NCBI GenBank assembly: GCA_001642005.1
Contig: LWCA01000045.1
Location: 1 to 64,000 of the forward strand
Reading direction: 5' to 3'
DNA from: Intoshia linei
Taxonomy: Eukaryota > Orthonectida > Rhopaluridae
DNA: 64,000 bases
Below the pieces are notes generated by a model. That model did no database searches, had not been told where the DNA came from, and saw only the letters and a program-made list of their open reading frames with translations. Position 1 is the stretch's first letter, and every line of letters starts with the position of its first letter. Below, in pieces: positions 37,482 through 48,751 of the stretch. The position numbers and the translations under genes were made by a program.

Positions 37482-38018
37482 TCATACATTAAATAATGGT
37501 ATTAAAAATAAAATAAAAAGTAAAAAGACGTATAAATGAGATTGAAAAAGTGGTGCAGAATTGCAACCGTCTTGATTATTACAAATACAGGTAAACATGA
37601 TGAGACCATAATTATGAAAAATACAAGTTCTCCCTTCATTTAATCCAATGTCATCCTTTCGGCTACAATTTCGAATATACCGTACTTCCCTAGCGGTAAC
37701 GTCAACTTGGATAACTTTGACACAAATATCGTCGAGATTGACACATGGCATCAACGGATATGTGACGTTGTCAAAATAATCTGCACAGCCTCTATCAAAA
37801 TTTGAATCACAATTGTAACATTTTATTATAGATTTCTTTAAATATTTTTTCCTGGAAATATCATAGTTATCAACTGAATTATAATGAGGTGAATCTTGCA
37901 ACGATAATATGGCATCAGAAATATTTTTAAAGTTTTTTATAGAATTTCTATTACTATTTTCGAGAAATTGTCTGCTCCACATTCTGCCAAGTATAATTAA
38001 TAAAAAAAATTTTATCAT
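37482..38018 (-). CDS. Ly6/uPAR-type secreted or GPI-anchored protein, quiver/sleepless-like
   Basis: An ATG at 38018 gives 178 residues. The start is a signal peptide (IKFFLLIILG). A central domain opens with KCYNCDSNFDRGCADYFDN and carries about ten cysteines, ending with CICNNQDGCNSA, where the CN pair closes the three-finger fold. A hydrophobic C-terminal stretch (HLYVFLLFILFLIPLFNV) suits a GPI-anchor signal. The CYxCxSxxDxxCxDxF opening is the pattern of the insect quiver/sleepless group, regulators of potassium channels and nicotinic receptors; that role is inferred from the family. Two N-glycosylation sites (NVT, NCS) lie in the domain. About 65 residues between signal peptide and domain are low-complexity. 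No intron is needed. Confidence 0.72.
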   Translation of the reverse strand: MIKFFLLIILGRMWSRQFLENSNRNSIKNFKNISDAILSLQDSPHYNSVDNYDISRKKYLKKSIIKCYNCDSNFDRGCADYFDNVTYPLMPCVNLDDICVKVIQVDVTAREVRYIRNCSRKDDIGLNEGRTCIFHNYGLIMFTCICNNQDGCNSAPLFQSHLYVFLLFILFLIPLFNV

Positions 38019-38479
38019 ATTTTCACAGTTCACTGAACATTTCTATAGATCCCAAAATGATCTCACCATTAACAATTACATTATTTATTTATAATGTTTA
38101 ATTAAATAACGTTTGATAAATCTTATACATAAAAATGGAGAGCTTTTTTTCGTGTGATCACGTAATTTGTCTGTGTAAATTACAAAAATAAATCGTTGAT
38201 ATGAAATTCTAAGTGTCTTAATTTTTTTATTTATAAATCAGCGAAGCAAGATCTATCATTGGTTAAAATAAATAAAAAAAATTAATTTAATTAATTTAAA
38301 TTAATTTGTAGAAATTTACCTTTTCATTTATATGTAGATATGAAAGTTTCAACAATTTTGCAAAACAATAAATATAATTATTTATTGATATATTAACATG
38401 TAAATATATATTATATTCTATACATCTATCAAATTTTTATTATTCATCATTACCTCGTACAATTTTGAATTAAATGATT

Positions 38480-39240
38480 TATGTAGACTTATAATCATGT
38501 TTTTTTCCTTTAAAATGATTTCCTGGACAATATGAGATATTTTTTGCCATACATGCATTTTCGAATTAAATTGTGAACCATCATATCGCTAATTCTTTAT
38601 AATTGACCATAGATTTTCTATTTGGGATATATCAGAAGAATAATGAGGCCAACATAATAATTTTATTGATTCAGCAGCAAACCTTTCCCTTCTTTTTTTG
38701 CTCACATGAGGTCTACCATTATCTTGTTGAAAGACAAAGCCAGTAACTGTTACTTAGTTAAATAAATGCATCTTCAAATAAAATTTTTTTATAATAATCG
38801 CTATTTACAGTATGGTCCAATTTCCTAATAATAAGTTTCCCGCAAGATGTTAAAAAACCCCAAATCATTATGGAACCACCTGAAAATGCACTTTTTCGGA
38901 GTTTGAATGGATTCTACGACATGAGATTATTACTTCCATCTAAAGAAAATCTACATTAATCCGAAAAACTATTTTATCGATATCAACACCATCAAAAAAA
39001 GGTTGCGTACAAAATAAAGGCGGAAATTCCTTTGTGCATCAGTCAATGTCAGTTTTTCCAATGAACGTCGATACTTAAAACCGATATCATTAAGGTTCCT
39101 GCAAATAGTTGCTCTTGAATTAGTACATCCCATACGGGCAGCAACGGATGTGGATGTACCAACCCTTCCAGATTTTTGCATTGCATCATCAGACTTTTTA
39201 ATTGCTTTTTGAATTTTTTTTAAAGTTGTAATTCGCTTCG
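38480..39240 (-). pseudogene. Tc1-like transposase, degraded
   Basis: Minus-strand pieces in order: a helix-turn-helix region (AARMGCTNSRATICRNLNDI, about 39135-39076), SGGSIMIWGFLTSCGKLI (about 38885-38830), DHTVNSDYYKKILFEDAF, VFQQDNGRPHVSKKRRE with the second catalytic Asp (about 38735-38690), and CWPHYSSDISQIENLWSI where the usual SPDLNPIE is altered (about 38655-38600). Frameshifts and stops interrupt it, and the first catalytic Asp region is damaged. It differs from the Tc1-like element at 6983-10991, so at least two Tc1 lineages have been active. Confidence 0.78.
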
Positions 39241-39559
39241 ATTTGATTCATCTTTCTTTATTTGAAATGTTATACATTATTCTAGGGAAACCTTGCGGGT
39301 TTTGCGATATTTGCCCTTTTGATACCATCCTTCAATCCTTCAAATCTTTTTCTATTAATTTTGCAATATTATTTGACAGTGTCATTTGGGATAATGAAAA
39401 CAGTTTAAAAACAATTATTTGTCAAGAAATACGAGTTTATTATGTATTCGATAGTTTTGCAAAATTGGTGAGACCGTATCACCAATCTCGTCTTCTCATT
39501 GAGACGTGCAAAATAACTAAATATTTAAAAAATTCAATTTCTACGACTTTTTTCAGATA

Positions 39560-39769
39560 CAGTCAAAATCTCATTTAACGAAAATGGCAAAAAGTTAAAA
39601 TGGCATATTCATTAAATTCATTTAACGAAAATATCAAAAATGTAAAAATAACCATAGATCACGATCAATGTATTTATATTGACTTATAATATTAACAGAG
39701 TTTATCAATTTTTCGACGTTAAATAAAATATTCGTTAAACAAAACATTCGTTAAATGAGATTTTGACTG
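39560..39769. mobile_element. pogo/Tigger-type MITE, 210 bp
   Basis: Left CAGTCAAAATCTCATTTAAC and right inverted TTCGTTAAATGAGATTTTG plus ACTG, flanked by TA at 39558-39559 and 39770-39771. It belongs to the same family as 25598-26242. Confidence 0.85.
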
Positions 39770-39866
39770 TATTAATAAATTATATTATAAAATTATCAAT
39801 CCAGTAATAGATCAATAAATCAATCAATAATCAATATTTATTAAATATAAACAATATATGCAAACA

Positions 39867-42800
39867 TTAAATTTGCTGAATAATGAGTTTTCGATCATTA
39901 TCATATGTAAACTTGTTATCTTGAAAAATTTTTGATTTATAAAACTCCAACACATTTGATATATTAAATTGGCGGACCTAAAAATAGATAATATTATAAA
40001 TAAAAGTGAATAATTATATTTTAAAATTTCTAGAAAGATGAATTGTTAAATGCTTTTTTTGTAAAACATTTCTAAATAAATTTTTTCTGAAGTAAAAATT
40101 CTATTAGCCATAATTTTGTTAAATGTTATAATTTAATTTTTATGGGTAAACAAATTATGTGTGGTAACTGGAGATAACTATATGAACTTTTATTTTAAAT
40201 TCTAGGACAATTTTCATTTTTTAAAAAAGGGTAATTTGTTGTTTTGGCTATGAAGATATAATTTTAATAATATATTTTTGAAATTGAAAATTATGATGGT
40301 GTTTATGATTTTAAAATCTGTATCAGACAGAACGAAACTTTTTTGAACCATGGCCTGAAAAAGGTTGAGAACCGCTGAGTTATAGGACTCGTGTGATTGT
40401 TAATATTAATTTTTAAAAAAAGGATAATTGAGGTTTTTTGCCGGTAAGATGTAAGTTTCTGAGATTAAAATTAATCTTAAATTTCTCCCCGGAAAAAAGT
40501 GAATTTGAATGTGTTTTTTTAAATTTTAGCATTCTTAGTCATTGAAATAAACGATAACACACACACAAAAAAAGTTAAGATTAAATAACTTACTTAATTT
40601 TTATGTATAGTAAGAATAACAAAAGTTGTAGGCTTTTGAAAAAATTTTATATCTTTAAATTGAGTAAAAAAACTATGCAAATTGGATTCAAAATAACCCT
40701 AAAAACTCACTAACCACTTAAAATTAAATCTTAATTGACTAATTAATATACCTTAGATCAGTGATTACTAAAGGCGGTGCATCATATAAAATTAAAATAA
40801 ACACATTTTTTTCATTTTTGGAAGTATTTTTTATAAAACCGGGTAATTGTCACGTTAAAATTTTACAGAGAAGAGTATTCACTTTTCCAAGTCAGTTTAA
40901 TGTAATTTAAGTTTGGGACACTAGGGTGTCACATTTTTTTGAAATTTTGAGCGTTTGATGGGCAATTAGCACTAAATGTATATGTTTAAAATAGAAAAAC
41001 AATTTCGTAATCAAATGCATTTAACGTAATCTATTCGAGTTGCGTTTATCATTTTAAATTGATCATATCAAGTTTAAATGATTTTAATGATATGACACAT
41101 CCATTATTATGGGGTTATTATGTTGAAGCCCGTTTTATCTTATGTATATTAATTTTTAAATTTTGATAAATGCTGATTAAGTATAAATCATTTATTTTGG
41201 GTGATGAGAAATGGTTAAAAACCCCCATTTAGAAACCGCTGTTCTAAATCAAATGTAGCACAAAAACAGAAAAACATTAAAGCAAAATACTGGCAATATA
41301 AAAAAACCTTTTCAACAAATTCTCTAGCAGAAACTTGAACAAACTCTAAAATATCCTCATTAGCATTAATAGTAGAATGTTTAAAATTGTACTCTTCAGT
41401 GCACATTTGTTTAAGAACAAAAATCAATAGTTCATTATAATCTTTTTGGAAATTAAGTTGTCGCGAAAAAACCTTTCGCATCGATCGCATCACACTAAAC
41501 TTTTGAGTCGAAATAAAACTATTGAGAACTAATCTAATGGCTAAATTAACGTCATTATCATTAACATATTGACGCAAGTGCATTCGAGCATTGGCTTCAG
41601 AAATTCTAATTAAAGATTCAATGTGTCTGACTGTAATGGGAATGCTGCCAGTTTCAATAGATTGACGTCGAAGTTGCGAGTATACCTTTGAAATTTTATC
41701 CTTATTAATACCGGTGAGTTTGGGGAAAATCTTTTCTCGAGCAAAAATTATATACTTTTTTAATAAAGATTGACTGATCCGAACATTCTCAGATTCACTG
41801 GGATCGGTATTGGAATTGTTAGATTGGTCGTTATGAGGGTGATGTTTTACGTGAGATTTTACGATAAATTTGGCCATATTTTCATCTTGCACGCTATCGA
41901 CAATATCTCTGACTACACACAAAATATCAAATCGAGAAAGGATTGGTTCAGTCAAGTCGACATTGTTTCTGAATGTCATGGATTGATTGTATCTACCATT
42001 AATCGGATTAGCTGCAGCAATAACGGCACACCGCGCGCGCAGAGACGTCACTATTCCTGCTTTAGAAATGGAAATGCTTTGTTGTTCCATAGCTTCATGA
42101 ATACTCGTTCGGTCCTGGTCACTCATTTTGTCAAATTCGTCAATTAGACAGTGTCCCTTGTCAGCAAACACCAATGCACCTGCTTCAATAGACCAAGTTT
42201 GAGATACTGCATTTTTTTGAACACTAGCCGTTAAACCTACAGCAGAGGCTCCTTGACCAGTAGTGTAAACAGAACGCGGAGCAACTACTTGTACAAATTT
42301 CAAAAACTGTGATTTTGCTGTACCAGGATCACCACAAATCAAAATATTAATGTCTCCACGCAATTTATGCTTACCACCCGGGTTTTTCGATTGACCTCCA
42401 AACAAAGACATGGCTATAGATAGTTTAATATCCTCGTGACCGTAAATAGATGGAGCGATGCTATTAATAATTTTTTGGTGAAATTTTTCGTCTTTTGACA
42501 ATTTAATAATTTCATTGATATCCTCATCAGTCAATGATGAAGCAATCATGGAATTGTCCTTTTTGGAGATGTAATTAGCTTCAATTACTGTAGCAAACAC
42601 GGGAAACCCTTGTTTCACATTTAAAGATCCATCGTAATTATTGTGATATACTCCAGTAATCTCAATTTCGTCGCCGGGCTTGCAAAAATCAACTAAATCA
42701 TCTTCCAATATAATATCCTTACATCGTGGTAATCTCCCAGCCGGTACTTTTCCAGGACTCTCTTGAATTCTCAAACGCTGAAAATTTTTGTAAATTGTCT

Positions 42801-43827
42801 CTTCCATATTTATTTCAAACCGTGAACTGGAATGACACTCTGGACATTTATCTGGTTTAATTTCTTTGTCATAATGCTGAGCAAAGGGGCCAATAACATA
42901 TCTACACAATAAACACGTATACCTAACCATTGCCAGTTGTGGCAATATTCCAGTGCACGACGATACTACGCCGCTCGTCCGAACCAATTGATTTAAATGT
43001 AAATGCCTCAATGATCTTAAATCTTCAATTAAAGGTAGTTCAGATATCCTGACATTAATATCAGGCGTAATTTCAACGTATCGCGGATAAATATTAAAAA
43101 TCACTTCTTGAGCAGACTCGTTAAAAATTTTTAACATTTGAGTTGGGGCTTCAGGTAAAAAGTACGCCAAGACTTGTTCTTGGCTAGCTAAATAAGTATA
43201 ATCAACTACCAAACTTTTTGAATTAGTTTCAACCATCTTACGAATAATTTCTCTGTAAAAATAATTACCATTTTCACTTTTATAGGTTCGTAGAAAATTT
43301 TTAAATCTATTAAAAATTTCAGTTCGAGGACCAATCATTGAAACCCAATCACTTACTGAATGACCTTTTAAATCTTCTAAATTGTCAATACTTTCAATTT
43401 GTTTGTCAGCTATAATATTGCCTTGTTTGTCGTCAATTTCATCGTATAATATATTTTTTCGAGTATTTCGATTTGATACTATATCTGTTGCTCGATCTCG
43501 ATAATTTAACTCTTTTTCAGCTGAAACTCGCTCAGATATTGACATGTTTGATAGTTCTTCGTCGTCTATTCCTTCTTCACCGTAAGTATCCAGTTCTGGT
43601 ATTTGTCGGTAGTCTTTTTCCATGTTGTCTCCAAATAATTCTATCCCACCTTCTTCTTCGTCCTCGTATTTCGAATCGTCCAAAAATGCTGACCCGTCAA
43701 ATACTGGCGACGCTAGTTGTTCTATAGTTTCATCGTCCGTATCAGCCGTTTCGTGTAATAATGAGTATATGTCGTCTTCGTTGTCCTAAATTATTATTTA
43801 GGTACATTTTTAGTCTATTACGCTCAT
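39867..43827 (-). CDS. MCM2: DNA replication licensing factor MCM2, three exons
   Basis: MCM2 is a subunit of the hexameric MCM2-7 helicase loaded at origins. Exon 1 is only ATGAGC (43827-43822), then a 36-bp intron; exon 2 is 43785-41308; exon 3 is 39977-39867 after a 1330-bp intron. The total is about 864 aa (human 904). Visible landmarks: acidic N-terminus, [13 protein letters not shown], a C4 zinc finger (CLLC near 42900, CPEC near 42845), Walker [11 protein letters not shown] (about 42335), Walker B LIDEFDKM (about 42140), arginine finger SRFD (about 41935). Exon 3 supplies the conserved end [20 protein letters not shown]; reading through the donor AAG|GTTTTT instead gives an unrelated hydrophobic tail formed partly from a hAT terminus. 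Phases agree at both joins. The start could alternatively be an in-frame codon further in, but the spliced ATG gives the best acidic start. Confidence 0.97.
40189..40573 (-). mobile_element. Helitron fragment in MCM2 intron
   Basis: Interior portion of the family in minus orientation (AGGGTAATTTGTTGTTTTGG, then AATAAACGATAACACACACA). Near 40346-40376 it is interrupted by a hAT-like terminus, GAAAAAGGTTGAGAACCGCTG. Confidence 0.65.
40759..41240. mobile_element. non-autonomous hAT-like element in MCM2 intron
   Basis: Left end CAGTGATTACTAAAGGCGGT, right end TTTAGAAACCGCTG, imperfect inverses. The interior matches the dispersed repeat at about 3120-3430. Candidate 8-bp flanks CCTTAGAT and TTCTAAAT agree only partly, so the left boundary is provisional. 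The right end lies within 70 bp of the MCM2 exon 2 donor. Confidence 0.55.
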
Positions 43828-44324
43828 TTTTTGATTGTCGGAATTTTATTATAAATTTAAATTTATCCTAATTTACCGCTTGAATAAAGTTGTTTGCAAA
43901 AATTTAATTTAGCTAAATTTTGATTAGTTAAGTTAAATGCAATGAAGTTTGAATTGAATCGAATTATATATTTCTTTTTAAAAAATCTTTTCAAAAGATT
44001 GCAATGTACAAATTGCAAATTACAAATTACAAATTACAAATGCCAGTTAAAATAATTAATAATTGTAGATGAAGTGATCGAAAAGTGGAAAGGTGTATAA
44101 ACTTTTAGAATCTACATTTGTAGATTCAAAAAATACAATTTATATTACTCAATTTAAGCGTAAATCAATTACTAAATTTATCTCAGATCGAAATGGCAGC
44201 GCAGCACCTGTTAATTAATGTTGTTTGGCTTAAATCTTGGAATGGACATCTAATTATATTAATAATAATAATTAGATAATTATCCATTTATATTTTACTT
44301 GTATTATATATAGTCAATTATATT
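43828..44324. other. upstream region of MCM2
   Basis: No exon recognised. Contains a small tandem CAAATTACAAATTA array (about 44010-44040) and other AT-rich sequence. The MCM2 promoter should lie here, but no motif stands out. Confidence 0.4.
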
Positions 44325-45162
44325 TACTTATATAATATGCTACGCAATATTTATTTCCCGTTTATTTCAATAACTACCAGTCTTAGAATTATATAAAGTC
44401 CACATTTCAATTAAAGTTTTTCAAACTCACATCTTACGGGTCAAAAAGGCCAATTGTCCTATTTTTGTTGAAATCACAAACGAGTTGGAGAATTTAAAAA
44501 ACATACACTGATATGGATTTTAAAATCATAAATATAAAATTAAAAAAATATATCTCCAGGTCTAAGACCACATATTACCATTTTTTTTAATGAAAACAGC
44601 CCTAGAATTAAAAAAAATTACAGGTGGTACAGTTGTATCCTGTTAACACACACCAAAAATTTCAATCTGAATAAGTGACGCTTTCACGGACTTCAAAAAA
44701 GCATTTTAGTTTTCATACATTTTTTTTCCGAAATATTTTATTAAAATAAATTGACCAGAAATATAACTATTGATACATAATTAATATTTTTAAGTATTTA
44801 TTAAATGGGTACTGAATATATATCATCACATTGAAAATGACAAAATAGGTTTTTATAATTTTATTTTTTTTGAAATTTATGCTATTTATGACAATTTTTA
44901 GAATTGGACTGTTTTTACTTTATTTTTAAATGTTAACAAACAAAAAATTAATATAGAATAATTCACTTTAAAGTAAAAAGTCATGTGTTATGACGGTTCC
45001 ACCTGAAACAAGTTTGGGAACCACTCCTTAAAGGATTGATAATAGTGAATAGTAAGATTTTTAAGTTAGATTTTCAACTTGAATTTATTTTTTAAGTAAA
45101 ATAAAAATGTGCCCTCGGCAGAGCTAGGTCTTGTTTGTACGTAGTACATAACAGTCACCTAG
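44325..45162 (+). mobile_element. non-autonomous Helitron with internal deletion
   Basis: Begins at about ACTTATATAATATGCTACGC and ends GTACGTAGTACATAACAGTC, ACCTAG before T. The interior lacks the middle third. The 3' end is 33 bp from the stop codon of the CREB-like exon. Confidence 0.8.
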
Positions 45163-45194
45163 TTTATTTATAAACATAAAAGTATATTTAATGT

Positions 45195-45336
45195 TTAATT
45201 GGTAATATTTTGTCGACGTTTTAGCCATTCGTTTTCTTGGAGTAAAGCTTTGTTTTGTTTTTGTAAATACAACAATTTGTCTTCTAAAGATCTAATATAA
45301 ATTTTTTTTTTCAGTCTACACACTTTAGCAGCTTCC
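45195..45336 (-). CDS. CREB/ATF1-type bZIP transcription factor, last exon
   Basis: After an acceptor TTTAG the minus strand reads REAAKVCRLKKKIYIRSLED, then a leucine-zipper heptad (LLYLQKQNKALLQENEWL) and a stop at 45195. The basic region REAAxxCRxKKxxY and the QNKxLxxE zipper are the CREB/CREM/ATF1 signature; these factors bind CRE sites as dimers and respond to cAMP/PKA or Ca signals in most animals. The exon starts with one base completing a codon, as in CREB genes where the basic region is split just before NREAA. The upstream exon with KRELRLMKN and the kinase-inducible domain was not found in the next 2 kb, which is filled by a MITE and a hAT element; it may lie further upstream, or the exon may be orphaned. 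Confidence 0.83.
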
Positions 45337-45398
45337 CTAAATTAAAAATACAATTTTATCTAAAAATTAACTAGCATAACGTACATTAAAATGACATA

Positions 45399-45576
45399 CA
45401 GTCAGACCTCTCAATGTCGCCATTTTGGTATTTCGATATTTATGGCGGTATTGACAGTTTTGATTTATTGAGAGTATAATGTAGCGAATATATCATAAAT
45501 AAGATTACTATGTATTAATAAGCAGTCATATCGAAAAATAATAAAAACATAGTGGCGGTACTGAGATGCCTGATTG
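45399..45576. mobile_element. pogo/Tigger-like MITE
   Basis: CAGTCAGACCTCTCAATGTC at the left and, inverted at the right, GGCGGTACTGAGATGCCTGA then TTG. Flanked by TA (45397-45398 and 45577-45578). 178 bp. Confidence 0.78.
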
Positions 45577-45597
45577 TATATTATACATCGTATAATG

Positions 45598-46261
45598 CAA
45601 TGGTTTTCAACTAGGGGTCGCGAAATTTATCAGGGGGTCGTGAGAATTTGAAAATTTATGAATATATTTATTTATTTTTTTTATTTTAATATAATATTAA
45701 AAGTAATAATGTTACGTAAATATTTTTACATTCTGTATCACAATTTCAAATGTTCTTCTTCACTCAATATATAAACTATTCCGATAAAATACAGGATGAA
45801 GTAATAGATTTAATAAATGAATCCACTGCACGTAATATTTTCTATGAAAAACCACCAAGTATTTTTTGGTGTGATATGATTGATTTATATCCAAATGTAT
45901 TTACGATTGCTTTGAGATTGATATTATCTTTTCCATCAACTTATCTATGTGAAGCAGGATTTTCTACGCTTGTTCATATAAAAATAAAGTCAATAAACAA
46001 ATTGAATGTTAAGAATAATATGAGGCTCGCCTTATCGCATACACTGTTCAGGATATCAATAATTGCAGCTAAAATGCAACCTCAAATTTCACAAAAATAA
46101 ATAAATAAATTTCGTTATAATACATTGTACTGAACACAGTATAAAATATAAATAAAACTGAGTATCATTTTTTTAATATTTTTATTTATGTGAATTCATA
46201 TAATATTTGGAGTATATAGAAAATTTTTGGGTCGCGAACACAAAAAGGTTGAAAACCACTG
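45598..46261 (+). mobile_element. deleted hAT element keeping the transposase C-terminus
   Basis: Termini CAATGGTTTTCAACTAGGGG and AAAAAGGTTGAAAACCACTG with a perfect 8-bp duplication GTATAATG (45590-45597 and 46262-46269). The plus strand from 45750 to 46100 is open and encodes the end of a ZBED5/SCAND3-type hAT transposase: FWCDMIDLYPNVFTIALRLI, then FPSTYLCEAGFSTLVHIKIK. N-terminal and catalytic parts are deleted. Confidence 0.88.
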
Positions 46262-46269
46262 GTATAATG

Positions 46270-47119
46270 CATATTATACATACATATGCACCATGTACAT
46301 TGTACATATGGGTAATTTTTGTTCACTTGCGACTGTTAACGTTATATTTTAAAAAGTGCTAGCACTAACAGGTAATAATTGTAATAAAGGATAAATTATA
46401 AAAAAATTAATAATATAACTACGGTAACTAAAAATTGCTAGCTGAAATATCTAAAAATGGCTTTAAATTTAAATTAGAAAAAACCTTTGAACATAAATAC
46501 TGTGGTTTGTACGATTTATCAATATCATTTATTTTAGTATCGTTTAATATGAATCGATTTCGTTTTTTATTTAGTAAATGCACAAAATCAAAAATACCAT
46601 CCATATGCAAAATGAATTTTTCTAATAAAAAAAAGTAAACACCCTAATATACATATTAAATTATTTTAAAATGTTAAATTAATAAATAGATTTAACTTCA
46701 TTCAAGTTTAAAAAATATAGCTGTCAAATGATTTTTATTCAAGAATTTTCAGGCACCACCAAAAACCGGTTTGTAACCCCCTGGGTGCCCGCACCCCCGG
46801 TTAAGAATCCATGGATTAAATTGACAAACCTATTTTTAAATTTACGTAATTCTACTCTTGATATAAATTTTGGAGTGTCTTTGTTTTTGGTTGATTCTAT
46901 ATTGCATTTTTCAGAATTGGCTTCTAAATAATCATGTTCCATTTTATTGTATAAATAAAAGTTTCAAATTTTTTTATTAAAAGTTAGATAAGTGTATTAG
47001 CTATTAAATTACGTAATGTTTATATTGAACTGTGTACATTTTATATATAAAGTTACTTATATTTACATACAAAAAAAATACAAATAATTATCGATTTTCA
47101 TAATTTTGCATATCTAGGA
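46270..47119. other. no firmly supported gene
   Basis: Two short minus-strand open frames (46428-46610 and 46739-46942) look weakly protein-like but match nothing I know. A GC-rich patch at 46780-46812 (GGGTGCCCGCACCCCCGGTT, then AAGAATCCATGG) resembles a hAT terminus. One of the frames could be an upstream exon of the CREB-like gene, but no phase evidence supports it. Confidence 0.3.
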
Positions 47120-47400
47120 CAGTGATGACAAAAATATGACACGCGTATAAGTAGTGACATGTACATGGATTCTGGCTGATACGCTTGACATGCCAGAAAG
47201 CTTATTTGAAATTTTTAATATGTTGTGGAAAAATTAACTCAAAAGTGTGTAATAATAAAAATTTTCTATAAATTTTCTATTAGAAAAGTATACATACAGT
47301 GTACTTAAATTATTTATCATTTAAATGAGACACGCGACTAAAAAAGAAAACAGCAACAAAAAATTTTTGACACTCCAACTAAAAATTCTTGCCATCACTG
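47120..47400. mobile_element. short hAT-like MITE
   Basis: CAGTGATGACAAAAATATGA at the left; AAAATTCTTGCCATCACTG at the right, its imperfect inverse. The flanking 8 bp agree only in part (ATCTAGGA and ATCACGAT). Confidence 0.5.
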
Positions 47401-47730
47401 ATCACGATCTGAAATATTTTTTAATATAGGATCAGGAAAACTTTTATTTTATAATAAAATAAAATTAAATTAAATGTGAATCGGAGAATAAAATGTGGTG
47501 ATATTCAATTAATACAGTTTATCATAAATGGAAAATCCACAACGATATAGAAATATTCTGTGATGTACAGTGTACAATGTACATTAAGATGTCTCACAAA
47601 AAATGAAAAATTATATTTTTGAACATCCTTAAGTATAATAGTGATCAAGTATAAAAAAATCATATTTCCAAAATATTAATGAATTTCAACCAATATTGAA
47701 AATAGCCGACCATTTAAAGTTTTCTATATA

Positions 47731-48751
47731 CAGTCAAACCTGTTCAATATGAATCCTGTTTAATATGAATACAGCTTAATTTGAACAAACTTAATAAATA
47801 TTGATTTTTTTGTATAAAAAAATTATGAAAAGTGATTTGTTTTATATGAATCTTTTCATTTTGTACACTGAACATGAGTTTATGTAAAATAAAACTATTT
47901 TCATTTCATTTTGAGCGTTATTATATTTTATTGTCACATTTATACTGATTTTATGAAATATATTTATTTTTTTAATATGAACATTAAAAATAAAAATAAC
48001 AAGCGAAAAAAAAAAGATTTATCTCTGAATGACAAAAGAAAATAGTGTAAACAAATCAATATATCAAACAATAGCTTGGGTTGCGAAAGCCTGGATAAGT
48101 GTCAAAAGTAAAAATATAAGTAATTGCTTTGAAAAATCTTTTGAAAACACAAAGGTTAAATTTTTTACACGCCAAAATGAGTGTTATAAAGATATGTTTT
48201 GCATTGATTATAATCCTATTAATGATGACCTATTACTTTTTTGAGTAATTTTATATTTTAAAAGTCATTTATTTTTAATATAACAGAATTTTTAGAGAGT
48301 AATCAAGATTTCAAAACAGTAGATAATCAGATACGAATCAAATGCGAGAAGAACCAATATTGACAAGTTTTGACGCATACAAACATGCAATGAAATTTGA
48401 AAAATTTTTTCAAAAAAATTTACCAGACAAAATAGAAGACACCTAGCAAATAATTGATCGTATAACTTATGAAAAAAGTAAAAAAAAATTAAAAATGACT
48501 GATTTCATTACGTACAAATAAAGAATTTAGATAATTCAATGTAAGACAAAATGTAATTATATTGTAATTGTATATTAATAAATTATTAACTCCTATTAAA
48601 TTTATATCATAAAATAAATTTCTAACATGTATTTTAAACAACAATTTTCCTCATAGATTATCATAACAACATAACCTTGTTCATATTAGTTTCTAATTTG
48701 AACGGCGTCGAAAACTGGTACACAGCTGTTCATATTGATCAGGTTTGACTG
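47731..48751 (+). mobile_element. pogo/Tigger element, internally deleted
   Basis: Terminal repeats CAGTCAAACCTGTTCAATAT and, inverted at the right, CATATTGATCAGGTTTGACTG, flanked by TA (47729-47730 and 48752-48753). A plus-strand remnant reads TIAWVAKAWISVKSKNISNC (about 48065-48125), matching the C-terminal part of Tigger/jerky-type DDE transposases, and near 48490 a KMTDFI-like end. The N-terminal CENP-B-like DNA-binding domain and most of the DDE domain are gone. Confidence 0.83.

Noticed and set aside
39243-39578. 111-codon plus-strand frame
   Set aside because: Antisense of the Tc1-like transposase N-terminal region, running into a Tigger MITE.
41770-42147. 125-codon plus-strand frame
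   Set aside because: Antisense of MCM2.
43473-43727. 84-codon plus-strand frame
   Set aside because: Antisense of the MCM2 N-terminal region.
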